Below the pieces are notes generated by a model that saw only the letters and a list, made by a program, of their open reading frames with translations, was not told the DNA's origin and did not search any database. DNA of 64,000 bases from contig JANQEN010000142.1 of NCBI GenBank assembly GCA_028278335.1, forward strand, positions 1 to 64,000, given 5' to 3'. The stretch is from Chitinivibrionales bacterium (GTDB lineage Bacteria; Fibrobacterota; Chitinivibrionia; Chitinivibrionales; JANQEN01). Numbering within the stretch: position 1 is the first letter of the stretch; the number at the start of each line of letters is the position of its first letter. This document shows, in pieces, positions 36,150 to 45,722 of this stretch. A program made the position numbers and the translations under genes.

Positions 36150-39100
36150 TTAATTCCCAATATCCCCATTCTCATCAGTCTTTACAATATACACATTATA
36201 ATTGTTATTCTCTCGCTTTCGACCAATAACAATATAGCCTGGATCAGTTGTCTCCATGATGTCATTGACCCCGGTGATGGTGCCTGTGTTAATTGATTTG
36301 CTCCAGCTCTCTTCACAGAGGGTATTTGTTTTTAATAGATTAACTCCTGTAGAAGACCATCCAGCGAGCATATAACCGCCATCACTTGATTTAATAATAG
36401 CACTAGCACCATCCATAGTATGTTCTTTTCTCCATGCCCTGCTGCCATAGGTGTTGCTAATTTTAATAAAGGATATACCGGTAGAGGATATGGTTGATCC
36501 AAGAATAATGTAATCCCCATCATTGCCCTGGACAAGATCAATAGGATCAACAACCGTATCTTGATTAAAATCATAGTGTGGGCGCGACCATACAGAGTCA
36601 CCCTGGGCATTAGCCTTTGAAATGAGTGTTCCTCCATTGGCAACTAAACTGAGAGCAGCATAGTTGCCATCTCCATCAACAATACCGGCCATTGCATGAT
36701 TGCCGCCGGCAATATTATAGCGATAGTGTTGGGACCACACAGAGTCACGCATTTGGTTAAGTCTTAGGATAACCGTATGGGCTCCTCCCTCTGACCCGCG
36801 ACCAAAGCCGATATATCCATCGGATAAAGGATAGGCTGACTCAAAGTAGCAGGAGGTATAGTCTGTTCGCCAGTCTACCTCTCCTGTACTGGTGAATTTA
36901 ATAAGATCCCCTGCGGCAACTAAAAAACCACCATCACTGCATGCTACCAAGGATCGTGGCTCATCTCCAGGAACTCTCTTCTTCCAAAGGAGATCTCCAG
37001 ATTTATTTATTTTAAGCACAATGATCTCAGTGGTACCACCGGAATCACTTTCTCCAACGATAAAGTAGCCTCCATCATTGGTCTTTGCTACAAATCGGCC
37101 AAAATCGTAGTCACCACCAAAATCGTACCCTACCTCAAACCAATTTTGGGTTGTACTTGTATTTGAGGAGGAGAGTGCTGTTGAGTCGGTCATACCTTGG
37201 ATTGCGTAATAGCCGCGCACCTTGTACCAGTATTGTGTATTAATGTCAAGCTGGGTGTCAGTATATCCGGTTCCAGTGGTGTCCTTTACTGGGGTGTAGT
37301 TGGCACCATCCATGGAACGGTATAAAAGGTATCGGTCGCACTGGGGAATGTCACTCCATCCAAGTGTAATGTCTCGGTTGGTAGTTCCCGATAGGGTTGG
37401 CTGCGAAGGAGTTGATAAGGTCGGTTTGTAAAAGAGATAGAAGTTGGTCGTGGTTGACTTTCCCGTATTATCATTAGCTGTAATTTCTATAGCATTCCAG
37501 GCTTTGGTGGTTGTATAAACACTGGTTGCAGAGAAGCTCCAAGAGGTGGTACCTGTAACGGTTATTGCATTGTTGCTAATCTTTGCAGTGACTGAAGCAA
37601 TGCCTGCTGCAGAGGAGGCTGTGCCGGAGATGGTTGGTGCAGAAGCGTTAAGCCAGGTGGAATCATTGGTGATTGTTGGAGTACTAATGGTCAAGGCCGG
37701 TGCACCAAGAATTTGAGTAGTTGAATCAACCGTGTTGGAGCCTGCCTTGGATTGATTGGCATTATAAGAGAAAACTCTAAAGTAGTATTTGGTGTTCTCC
37801 TCCAGATTGTCAACCGTATCTATTGTTTTATAGATATCGTTGATCGTTGCAGCAAGTAAACTTGTCTCAGTTACCGGGCTGGTCTTGGAGTAATAGAGCT
37901 TATAAGCACCAAATTGGGGGTCGGTGCTCTGAGACCAGGAGAGTACCATGCTCTTGTAGTCAACCTGAGTCGGTTTTGATAGAATTACGGCTGGAGTAGA
38001 GTCTGCCACGGTAATGGTCATGGTAAAGTCGGAACTTGCCGGCGGTACATGGTCATCGGTGGCAGTGATGATGCAGATCGTATCCTTACCTGTGTAGGCA
38101 CCAAAACCTGGTGTCCATGACCAGGTTGAAGGAGTGCCCAAAAAGGTGCCAAAGGTCTTTGTAAAGGTTACACTGTCTCCTTCATTATCCCCAACATAGA
38201 CGTCACTTAGTCTATAGGTGATTTGTGTTCCCTCTTTGACCGATATAATTGCTGTATCCTGAGCCCAGATAGGCGCACTATTTGAGTCAACTACGGTCAA
38301 TCGCAGTGTTGCCTTACTGGAGTCAATGCCGTCAGAGGCCCAAAGGGTAATTTGGTATTCACCCTGATCTTTAAAGGTAGGGGTAAAGGTATACTGCTTA
38401 TCTGCTGTTATGACATCACCAGTGGGCGTGCCAGCTGCCAGAGTAAAGGTGATACTGTCTCCGTCAGCATCACTGCAGAGAGGAGCCAATGCCAAGGTAA
38501 AGGGAATGCTTTCCTTAACTGAATCAGCAAAGGTTGCCGGTGACCATTTTGGTACAAAGTTAATATTCTTTACATGGAGGAGAGCTACCTCACTGGTATC
38601 GTGCCCAACATCATTAGAGACGATACAATGAAAGGGAGCACCACTGTCACTTACTGCAGCATTGTGAATTGTGTATCGCGAACCAGTGGCATTGGTAATG
38701 AGGGTATTATTTCTAAACCACTTATAGGTAAGCGGTGCACTACCCAGAGCGATAACAGAAAAGGTGGCGCTGTCAGCCTCATTTATTGTAATGCTTTGGG
38801 GGTGTGTTTGTATATCTGGTTTAACCAATGCATCGGTCACATGAAGCATAGCATTTGTGCTGGTGTCTGTACCCTTTTCATTGGTGACAATACAATGAAA
38901 GGTGTTGCCGCTATCGGTTTTTACGGTTGCCCCTGTTGTAAAGGAGCTGTTTGTTGCTCCAGAGATGGTACTGTCACCGGTATACCATTGATATAAAAGG
39001 GTCGCGGTCCCTATGGCAGTAACGGAAAAGGTTGCAGGGTTACCCACAACAACACTTTGTGGCATCGGCTCAATGGTTATGGTTGGCTTGACTGTGCTGT

Positions 39101-40244
39101 CAATAACGTGAAGCATCACCGTGGTACTGGTATCCTTGCCTTTACTATTAGAAACAATGCAGAAATAGGTCATGCCACTATCCAGCTTGACTGTTTGGGC
39201 TGTGGTAAATGCGCTGTCATCGGCTCCGGTTATGGCTGTGTCCTGCCTATACCATTGATACGCAAGAGGTGCTGTGCCTGTTGCAGAAAGGCTAAAGATT
39301 GCACTGTCTCCCACAACCACACTTTGGGGCTCCGGCTCTTTGGTGATTGTTGGTTTTATCGAGTTGTCCAAAACATGTAGTTGAGCAGCTTCGGATGTAT
39401 CCTTTCCTACTACATTTGAAACAATACAGCGGTAGAAGGAGCCGCTATCGCTCATGGCTAGGGTTGGTGTTGTATAGAGGCTGTCGGTTCCACCGGTGAT
39501 GTTGGTGTCATTTTTCTGCCACTGATACTCAAAGGGAGTGGCACCAATTACTGAAAGAGAAAAGGTGGTCGTAGTGCCTAAAAAGGCTGTAGTATCTTTA
39601 GGATCAGCAGTGATTTCTGGTTTAGTTGGTTGATTAGAAACAGTCAAGTCTGCGCTGTTACTGGTTACTGAACCATAGGTATTGCTCACCACACAACGAT
39701 ACTCGCTGTTATTATCCGCTATGGTGACCGGAGGCGTAAGATAGAAGGTGTCTGTAGCACCGGAAATGGGAGTACCATTTTTCTCCCATTGAAACTGCAG
39801 CGGTGCTGTACCCAAAGCTGAGGTAGTAAAGAGCGCCCGTTCTCCTACTTTAAGCATCGTGTCCATGGGATGTAACAAAAGTGATGGAGGATAATAGACC
39901 GTGAGTGTATAGATGTTGGACGAGTCAGCACCCTTGTCATTGGTGACAACACAACGGTACAATCCATCATCACCATTTTTTATAGGGTTAAAGGAGAGGG
40001 CTGTTTTGTTTTCACTAGCAATGATGGTGTCATTTTTTAGCCAGGTATAGGTTAAGGGAGCGGTTCCTGTGACTGTCTTGAGTGTGAGAGAAAAGAGAGA
40101 GTCTATGATGCTCGTACCTGTTATCTGGAGCTCCCTATTTTCAATGCTTGGTGGATAAAGCGGTTCACTAGGATCGGTGCAAAAGATAAAAAATAGTCCT
40201 GAAATAATCATTGTGCTAAGAATAAGTAACAATTTCCGTTGCAT
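36150..40244 (-). CDS. Large Ig/FN3 lipoprotein with repeat-rich C-terminus
   Basis: I chose the ATG at 40244, preceded by AAAGGA. The 1364-residue product has a signal peptide ending in FFIFC followed by TDPSEP, so it is probably a lipoprotein with a relaxed lipobox. Six Ig-like domains come first (each with Y-x-W and Y/F-x-C-I-V-S/T-N). Two cadherin-like domains, a fibronectin type III domain, a bacterial Ig-like domain and a second FN3 follow. The last 300 residues have D-G-G-Y/F-x-(I/V/L)-x-G repeats resembling a propeller. Likely a large surface-exposed protein. It resembles the protein at 17243 in its Ig part. Confidence 0.8.
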   Translation of the reverse strand: MQRKLLLILSTMIISGLFFIFCTDPSEPLYPPSIENRELQITGTSIIDSLFSLTLKTVTGTAPLTYTWLKNDTIIASENKTALSFNPIKNGDDGLYRCVVTNDKGADSSNIYTLTVYYPPSLLLHPMDTMLKVGERALFTTSALGTAPLQFQWEKNGTPISGATDTFYLTPPVTIADNNSEYRCVVSNTYGSVTSNSADLTVSNQPTKPEITADPKDTTAFLGTTTTFSLSVIGATPFEYQWQKNDTNITGGTDSLYTTPTLAMSDSGSFYRCIVSNVVGKDTSEAAQLHVLDNSIKPTITKEPEPQSVVVGDSAIFSLSATGTAPLAYQWYRQDTAITGADDSAFTTAQTVKLDSGMTYFCIVSNSKGKDTSTTVMLHVIDSTVKPTITIEPMPQSVVVGNPATFSVTAIGTATLLYQWYTGDSTISGATNSSFTTGATVKTDSGNTFHCIVTNEKGTDTSTNAMLHVTDALVKPDIQTHPQSITINEADSATFSVIALGSAPLTYKWFRNNTLITNATGSRYTIHNAAVSDSGAPFHCIVSNDVGHDTSEVALLHVKNINFVPKWSPATFADSVKESIPFTLALAPLCSDADGDSITFTLAAGTPTGDVITADKQYTFTPTFKDQGEYQITLWASDGIDSSKATLRLTVVDSNSAPIWAQDTAIISVKEGTQITYRLSDVYVGDNEGDSVTFTKTFGTFLGTPSTWSWTPGFGAYTGKDTICIITATDDHVPPASSDFTMTITVADSTPAVILSKPTQVDYKSMVLSWSQSTDPQFGAYKLYYSKTSPVTETSLLAATINDIYKTIDTVDNLEENTKYYFRVFSYNANQSKAGSNTVDSTTQILGAPALTISTPTITNDSTWLNASAPTISGTASSAAGIASVTAKISNNAITVTGTTSWSFSATSVYTTTKAWNAIEITANDNTGKSTTTNFYLFYKPTLSTPSQPTLSGTTNRDITLGWSDIPQCDRYLLYRSMDGANYTPVKDTTGTGYTDTQLDINTQYWYKVRGYYAIQGMTDSTALSSSNTSTTQNWFEVGYDFGGDYDFGRFVAKTNDGGYFIVGESDSGGTTEIIVLKINKSGDLLWKKRVPGDEPRSLVACSDGGFLVAAGDLIKFTSTGEVDWRTDYTSCYFESAYPLSDGYIGFGRGSEGGAHTVILRLNQMRDSVWSQHYRYNIAGGNHAMAGIVDGDGNYAALSLVANGGTLISKANAQGDSVWSRPHYDFNQDTVVDPIDLVQGNDGDYIILGSTISSTGISFIKISNTYGSRAWRKEHTMDGASAIIKSSDGGYMLAGWSSTGVNLLKTNTLCEESWSKSINTGTITGVNDIMETTDPGYIVIGRKRENNNYNVYIVKTDENGDIGN

Positions 40245-40855
40245 TTGAAGTCCTTTTATTAGGTGAACGGTATAAATATTGTACGATATTTTGAAATTAG
40301 ACGCCAACGTATCCGATGTGTATATAAAATAAATTAAAAATCAGAGTTTGTCTGTGATTAATATCACAAAGTGGAGCTATAGTCATGTTCAGTGTATTTG
40401 GATAACTAACTGAGTCGTCCACATGCAATGTTTAAAGTGTTTGGTTTAGTAACTTTGTCAAACCCCTGCATGAGCATTATTTATAGCTAAGTAAGTAGAT
40501 ATTCTCTAATTTTTTTTAACTATGTCGAATGAATGATCTTTGATGATTCGTAACACAATAATTTTGCATATAATAACATTTTGGGGGGATATTTACTTGT
40601 TTTTAGTAGCTTCTTTTAGTTTCATTCCTAAGATATACAAATTGCGTTATACCGACTTATACTAAATGTTGCATTAAATTTATAAACTTTAGTGATAAAT
40701 ACGATAAAATTGCAATAAAATCGAACAATTTAATCGATTTATGCTTATATTATAGATAAGTATTAGCTACTCTGCGGGGGGTGGTAATTTTCTTTCTTGA
40801 ATATCTCGAATTTTATTAATGTACTTATTCATATAATTATTGTGGGGAGGCCTTT
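40245..40855. other. AT-rich divergent intergenic region
   Basis: About 610 bases between two divergent genes. I see no coding region and no clear riboswitch. The last 150 bases are very AT-rich with TATATTAT-type strings that could hold the promoter of the DUF362 gene, and GGGGGG-rich patches at 40582 and 40777. Nothing else stands out. Confidence 0.4.
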
Positions 40856-42124
40856 ATGGCACAAGAGATGTCGAGACGTAATTTTATAAAGAGTTCAACC
40901 ATCGCAGCAGGTGCAGCAGCAGCAACAGTTACACCCCTCTCTTCGGCAGTGGCAAAGCCAAATCCGAAATCCAAAGTGGTAGTCATCAAGGATAAGAGAA
41001 GTGCCAGCAAATCTGGCAGTAGAGTAACAGTTCATAAGCAATATATTCCTGAAATGGTAGATCGGGCAATTATGCTTTTAACCGGTGTTTTTGATAAACC
41101 TAAAGCATATGAAGCAATTTTTACTAAGGGATTGACCACTTCAACAAAAATTGCTATTAAAAGAAATGGTGTAAGTGCAGGTTCTGGAGGATCGTGGCCT
41201 GATGTGTATAATGCGTTTAAAGCTGGTTTGCTCACCATGCTTAATGGGACCTTTCCCGAAAGAAATATTACCATGACAACTGGTCGCCAAAGACCAGGTT
41301 CCATTAATAGCTCCAATCCAAAGTTCAAGGTTGGTAGCTATGAATATGCGGTAGGAAATGTTTGGGTTGAAGCGGACTATGTAATAAATATGCCCGTTTG
41401 TTGGGGACATGGTACTTCTCATGGTGTTACTATGGGGTTGAAAAACATGATGAGTGCAACAAGTCAGATTGGAGATAGTATATCAAGCTTTACTGTTAGA
41501 AAGTATCATGGATATGAGCAAAGTGAAAGTAGCCCCTGGGAATCAATTGTAAATGTGCAATTTAAAGAAAAAACTCCTCTCATACTCATGGATGCAGTTG
41601 CCTGTCGCTCTGATGGGGGACCAGGGGGTAGAGCAAATGTTGCTGGTGGTCAAATTATTGCATCACGGGATTTAGTAGCCAATGATTATGTGGGGTATGA
41701 ACTGCTAAAAGACAATGGTCTTAGCTCCTCACGTCAACGCTCTGCAATTAAAATTTTTGGTTTAGCTGCTAAATCTCCCTATAACTTGGGTAATAATAAA
41801 CCTGAGGATATTGAGAAGGTCACCTGGGATTTAACAAGCATCCATAATGCACCAAGCTCTTCAGTAGCTCAAACACGGGTTACAACAAAAACTATTGGTC
41901 GTAGAGTGGAGTTTTCCCTACCCAAAGCAAATGGGCGGAGTGTTCAATTAGAGATCTTTGATATGAAGGGTAAAAAGATTTGGTCTCAAGAGAACCTTCC
42001 TGCCTCACGGGTGCACTGGAGTGGTGTTGATAATAATCGTAACCCTGTTTCTCAGGGAGTATATCTTTATAATCTAAAAGCAGGATCAATCCAAGCTAAA
42101 GGTGATATTCGCATAAGTGATTGA
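40856..42124 (+). CDS. Tat-exported DUF362 protein with sorting domain
   Basis: The 422-residue protein begins with a Tat signal (SRRNFIKSSTIAAGAAAA). The DUF362 domain follows, including INMPVCWGHGTSHGVTMGLKN split around residues 178-198. The last 80 residues form a T9SS/FlgD-type sorting domain (LEIFDMKGKKIWSQ, W-S-G-V-D-N-N-R-N-P-V-S-Q-G-V-Y-L-Y). Having both signals implies export through Tat and then delivery to the surface. GGGGAGG precedes the ATG. A terminator follows, so it is probably monocistronic. Activity is unknown. Confidence 0.88.
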   Translation: MAQEMSRRNFIKSSTIAAGAAAATVTPLSSAVAKPNPKSKVVVIKDKRSASKSGSRVTVHKQYIPEMVDRAIMLLTGVFDKPKAYEAIFTKGLTTSTKIAIKRNGVSAGSGGSWPDVYNAFKAGLLTMLNGTFPERNITMTTGRQRPGSINSSNPKFKVGSYEYAVGNVWVEADYVINMPVCWGHGTSHGVTMGLKNMMSATSQIGDSISSFTVRKYHGYEQSESSPWESIVNVQFKEKTPLILMDAVACRSDGGPGGRANVAGGQIIASRDLVANDYVGYELLKDNGLSSSRQRSAIKIFGLAAKSPYNLGNNKPEDIEKVTWDLTSIHNAPSSSVAQTRVTTKTIGRRVEFSLPKANGRSVQLEIFDMKGKKIWSQENLPASRVHWSGVDNNRNPVSQGVYLYNLKAGSIQAKGDIRISD

Positions 42125-42153
42125 TACCATTCTAAGAAATTAATTATACTAAA

Positions 42154-42187
42154 AGTGGCTGGTAGTTTTTGTCAGCCACTTTTTTTA
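42154..42187 (+). terminator. Terminator after the DUF362 gene
   Basis: AGTGGCTG and CAGCCACT form an 8-bp stem with an 11-base loop, followed by a run of eight T. Placed 29 bases after the stop. Confidence 0.85.
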
Positions 42188-42222
42188 TTTCTCACCACCT
42201 TAAATAAAGGTTTTAAAACTTC

Positions 42223-42855
42223 ATGTATATTCGTGAAAAACAGATCGATTTTTATGGAAATCCTGAACACTTAGATATAATAATGTCTGCCTGTGAGAAA
42301 CAGGATGTCTCTCTATGGAATGAGTGGCGACAGGCCCATCCCTCAGTGCAGCCAGACCTAAAGGGTGTTGATATCAGTAGAGATACTGTGGACGGTTTTA
42401 AGCTTGAGAGTCTAAATATGTCAGAAGCTGACTTGGAAGGAGGCATATTTAAGTGGAACACCTTTAACGGCTCTAATTTTTCCAAGGCAAACTGTAAAAA
42501 TGGTGACCTCTTTGAGACCTATTTTCAAAAGGTTGATTTTAGTAATGTCTGTCTTAGCGGTTGTAATATGATTAGTGCGCGATTAAACCAATCCAATCTA
42601 AATCAAGCTAATGTTATTGATTCGGTACTTATGCACACGGATTTAACAGGTACCTGTATTACAGGATTAGCCATATACCGAGCCCATCTTTTTCATTGTA
42701 TTATTAATACAACAGAGTGTGATTATCTTTATATTGATGATGATCGCAAGGAGCGCTACCCAAAGGAAAGAGCGTTGTTATCCGATGAGTTACCGGGGAT
42801 TTTTTCCGGTCACTCCATGATGAATGAGGAGTTTTTAGAAAAATTGCCTAAATAA
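42223..42855 (+). CDS. Pentapeptide-repeat protein
   Basis: The 210-residue protein has a stretch of pentapeptide repeats (about 63-150; A/C-D/N-L/F-xx as in LNMSEADLEGG, SNFSKANCKNG, VDFSNVCLSG, SNLNQANVID) that would fold as a right-handed quadrilateral helix. N- and C-terminal flanks are not recognised. No signal peptide is seen, so it is probably cytoplasmic. The ribosome binding site is weak (AAAGG about 13 bases upstream). It has its own terminator and is separated by another from the DUF362 gene before it. Confidence 0.82.
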   Translation: MYIREKQIDFYGNPEHLDIIMSACEKQDVSLWNEWRQAHPSVQPDLKGVDISRDTVDGFKLESLNMSEADLEGGIFKWNTFNGSNFSKANCKNGDLFETYFQKVDFSNVCLSGCNMISARLNQSNLNQANVIDSVLMHTDLTGTCITGLAIYRAHLFHCIINTTECDYLYIDDDRKERYPKERALLSDELPGIFSGHSMMNEEFLEKLPK

Positions 42856-42882
42856 AAAATGCCAGTAATAACTGGCATTTTT
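42856..42882. terminator. Bidirectional terminator between convergent genes
   Basis: AAAATGCCAGT and ACTGGCATTTT form an 11-bp stem with an AATA loop. A-rich and T-rich flanks on either side serve both the pentapeptide-repeat gene and the minus-strand lipoprotein gene. Confidence 0.85.
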
Positions 42883-42910
42883 GTAGAGTATAATATCCTG
42901 TGATTTTAAA

Positions 42911-43669
42911 TTACATCTTGCTAATAATATGATTCACAATAGCCTTCATCTGTTGCTTATAGTGATCATTGACTGTAACCAGCGGTTCTAAGCGGATAAA
43001 GTAGCGGTCCTTTACAACATCCATTGTAAATTCAGTAGTCTCAAAACGGGCCGTGTCGCCAAGATCGGAAATGGTTTCATAGGTAGAGCCTGAGGCTACA
43101 TCATCATGTTTGAAGACTTCAAAGGCATTATCCTTTGAGGTCTGATCGTAAATCTGTAGGCAGATGACTTCTCCCTGGGCATCTGCATAACCCTGAAATG
43201 CACCGCCCTTAAAACCATTATCTGTATAGGGAGGTGCTGCTCCATCAATAATTATAAAAAGGTCATCAGCGTTGTAAGCCGTGCCTAGCCAATCACAGGT
43301 TTTGTCTGGATCAACAACCCAACCAGAAACACCATTATCTTTGGGGAGCAATTCCTCCACAATTTTAACAAAGTGCGCTTGGATTTCGGCATCGGTTTTT
43401 ATGGTGAATTTACCCTTTTCGCTACTATCGGTGGGGTGGGCCCCCTTTGAAACGAACCAGTGAGAGAAGTAGTTCTTGTTGGCTGCTGTAGCTGTTACAG
43501 AAAGAGTTGCATCTTTGGCAACAGTCTGTTCCCCATTAGGTGAAACAGTGCCATTTCCCTTGGCTAATATGGTGACTTTGCAATCAGATGAGGTTGGGTC
43601 GGTTGAATTGTCACAAAGAGCAAAGAAAAGTGCAGCTAATGTGATACAAAAAATAAGAATAGTTCTCAT
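42911..43669 (-). CDS. DUF6599-like lipoprotein with bacterial repeat domain
   Basis: The 252-residue product has a signal peptide ending FFALC followed by DNSTDP, probably a lipoprotein. An InlB-like bacterial repeat domain follows (about 30-110; GNGTVSPNGEQTVAKDATLS, HWFV). The C-terminal part (about 112-252) has DNGVSGW, then DLFIIIDGAAPPYTDNGF. These match the DUF6599-type pattern of (N/D)-x-V-S-G-W and L-x-x-x-I-D/N-G-(G/A)-A-x-x-Y-x-x-x-G-F shared with two other lipoproteins here. It is last in the run DUF362-lipoprotein-lipoprotein. Confidence 0.75.
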   Translation of the reverse strand: MRTILIFCITLAALFFALCDNSTDPTSSDCKVTILAKGNGTVSPNGEQTVAKDATLSVTATAANKNYFSHWFVSKGAHPTDSSEKGKFTIKTDAEIQAHFVKIVEELLPKDNGVSGWVVDPDKTCDWLGTAYNADDLFIIIDGAAPPYTDNGFKGGAFQGYADAQGEVICLQIYDQTSKDNAFEVFKHDDVASGSTYETISDLGDTARFETTEFTMDVVKDRYFIRLEPLVTVNDHYKQQMKAIVNHIISKM

Positions 43670-43708
43670 TGCATCCCCCTTTAGAGATATCTGGAAAAAA
43701 AGTAATTG

Positions 43709-44233
43709 TTATCGTGTTTCAATTTTGCCATCAATATTGAGATAAAACTGTTTGAGCATATTAAGAGCAAAGGTTGTTTTCTCACTGGCTATGATCTCCA
43801 TGAAAATGTTCTCGCCCTGATAGAAAAGTGAATACCCTGTGGGTAGCGCATGTTCAATGAGAACCTGAGGATCGCTCGCTGAGAGTACCTCCGGTGATGA
43901 GGGGCGAAATTCAGTGAGTACCTGTTTAGCGTTCTCCGCATTTCCCTGATTGAGAATGTGCACATCAACATCAATTGAGCCATTGCTGTAGAGCTGTTGC
44001 ACTCCTTCGATAAAGCCATAATCAATGTACTTTTGTGCTGCCCCGTCAATGGCATCCATAAGTGTTTGATAATCAGTCATGATTGCAGCACTACCCTTTT
44101 TCATAAATCCGCTGATGTCGTTATCTATGGGGAGTAAATCCGCAGGATCGGCACCTGCACTGGAGTCGACAGTTCGTCTGCAGCTTCCCATCAAAACTAT
44201 CAAGTAGAATAGAATAGTAAAGAGTCGTTTCAT
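43709..44233 (-). CDS. DUF6599-like lipoprotein
   Basis: The 174-residue product has a canonical lipobox (VLMGSC). The rest carries DNDISGF, then LMDAIDGAAQKYIDYGFIEG, the shared DUF6599-like pattern. It is short and has no extra domain. Its ATG overlaps the stop codon of the DUF362 gene (TAATG), so the two are translationally coupled; this is the tightest link between the two families in the window. Function is unknown; a role in docking or in the same extracytoplasmic complex is inferred. Confidence 0.78.
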   Translation of the reverse strand: MKRLFTILFYLIVLMGSCRRTVDSSAGADPADLLPIDNDISGFMKKGSAAIMTDYQTLMDAIDGAAQKYIDYGFIEGVQQLYSNGSIDVDVHILNQGNAENAKQVLTEFRPSSPEVLSASDPQVLIEHALPTGYSLFYQGENIFMEIIASEKTTFALNMLKQFYLNIDGKIETR

Positions 44234-45639
44234 TACGTTACCTCAATTATCTTTTTGTTAAGCGATCCAAGTCCTAACCTGTCTGCAGTTTCAATATGTC
44301 GTGCGTCAGCTCGTTTAGGATTGTTGGCATCGGGAGTAGTGGTGATCTTATATCGTCCATCCTCTTCCCGCTTTGTATTAATCAAATCCAAGGCATACAT
44401 GTCCAGTGCAACAGGATCTGTGGATAGAAGTAAGGTGTTTAAAAGGAAGCGAGGGGTTGTACTGGGACCGCCCACATGAGCCCCAAAGAGGGCGTCACCC
44501 ACTATCAGTTTTACCTTATCAGCAACAACCTTATACACTTCTGCTATGTAAGGGTCGCACCAAGTTTTTGGATTTTGATCCGGTGCATGAAAATCGCCAG
44601 GTCTATTCACTATACCAAAGAAGTTTTTCAGTGCAAAGGTGACCCCGGCACTACTATGATTTTTAAGCACCGGTACGTTTATGATATAATCAACATCCTC
44701 GGTAATTTTTGAGTAGCGCTGCACAATACCGCTAATGGTTATTGTGGTATCACTCCAGTTTTTATTCCCAAATTTGTCTGTTTCATCAAAGGTAGAGAGG
44801 ATTTTATAGTTGTTGGAGTCGTTACGGAGGGTATATTTGGCACCCTGCATAATGCTCTCTTTGCGATCATCATACACAATGATATTCTCGATAGAGAGTG
44901 CAGTTTGTTTTAATCCGTCTATGATTGCATCAACTAGCTCAGGATGGGTACTTAAGCCATTGGTAACGAATCCTGCCAGCGTATTTATTTTTATACCGAT
45001 TTTAGTGGAGGAGGAGAGGTTGGGAAACAATGTATTATATGCCTCTAGCACCGATTGCTTTTCTGTAAGTTTTAGAAGAGCGGCATTGAACATTGTCTTT
45101 ACAACGTCCTTGTTTACCACATAATTATTGCTGGCTCCAGGATCAGTAACCTTATATATCTTGCTTGGAGCACGCACCTTTAAACCATAAATTTCTGATT
45201 TGGGACTCTCATTATCTGTGGCATCGATTGCAGTTATGGCATAACCATACTGTTTGTTATCGGTGAGTTCACTCTCATCTGTGTAGGTAAGCACTTTAAC
45301 CAGCGAGCTATTTATAGGATCTTCACTGATCAGTTGGTATTCCTGGGTGTTGCTATTTGGATTAAGAACATACCTATACTTATAGATACTGTAACCCTTA
45401 ATCTCGATTTCACTGTAATACCCTAAAATATCGGTGAGGTCATGTTTTGTCCAAGACAGTATGGCCCGTCGATTATTGTTGCCATAAAAATCAACAAATC
45501 CTTCCAATCCCTTTGGTTTTGAGGGAGGGCGAACATCGGGTCCTAAGAGTTCCCGTTGATTACAACCAGCAAGTATACCAAGCCCTGCAGCACCTTTGGC
45601 TGAGGAGACAATGAATTTTCTTCGATCAACTTTTTTCAT
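44233..45639 (-). CDS. Tat lipoprotein with FN3 and DUF362 domains
   Basis: I chose the ATG at 45639, which gives the compact Tat signal MKKVDRRKFIVSSAKGAAG ending in a lipobox (ILAGC); the longer form adds 13 residues. The 468-residue protein has an FN3 domain (about 40-160) and then DUF362 with INVPVLKNHSSAGVTFALKN. It lacks a sorting domain, so it should stay lipid-anchored. It is flanked upstream by the propeller-barrel protein and downstream by two DUF6599-like lipoproteins. A Tat lipoprotein implies a folded, cofactor-bearing exported enzyme (inference). Confidence 0.85.
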   Translation of the reverse strand: MKKVDRRKFIVSSAKGAAGLGILAGCNQRELLGPDVRPPSKPKGLEGFVDFYGNNNRRAILSWTKHDLTDILGYYSEIEIKGYSIYKYRYVLNPNSNTQEYQLISEDPINSSLVKVLTYTDESELTDNKQYGYAITAIDATDNESPKSEIYGLKVRAPSKIYKVTDPGASNNYVVNKDVVKTMFNAALLKLTEKQSVLEAYNTLFPNLSSSTKIGIKINTLAGFVTNGLSTHPELVDAIIDGLKQTALSIENIIVYDDRKESIMQGAKYTLRNDSNNYKILSTFDETDKFGNKNWSDTTITISGIVQRYSKITEDVDYIINVPVLKNHSSAGVTFALKNFFGIVNRPGDFHAPDQNPKTWCDPYIAEVYKVVADKVKLIVGDALFGAHVGGPSTTPRFLLNTLLLSTDPVALDMYALDLINTKREEDGRYKITTTPDANNPKRADARHIETADRLGLGSLNKKIIEVT

Positions 45640-45722
45640 GTTACATTTTCTCGTGTATGTGGCGAGCCAATTCACCATATACTGTTCTATAATTAAGATA
45701 CTAAAAAATTACCCTGTTTTCA

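Noticed and set aside
40755-40810. Second sigma-54-type promoter before the DUF362 gene
   Set aside because: GGTGGTAATTTTC has the GG but lacks the GC doublet at the right spacing.
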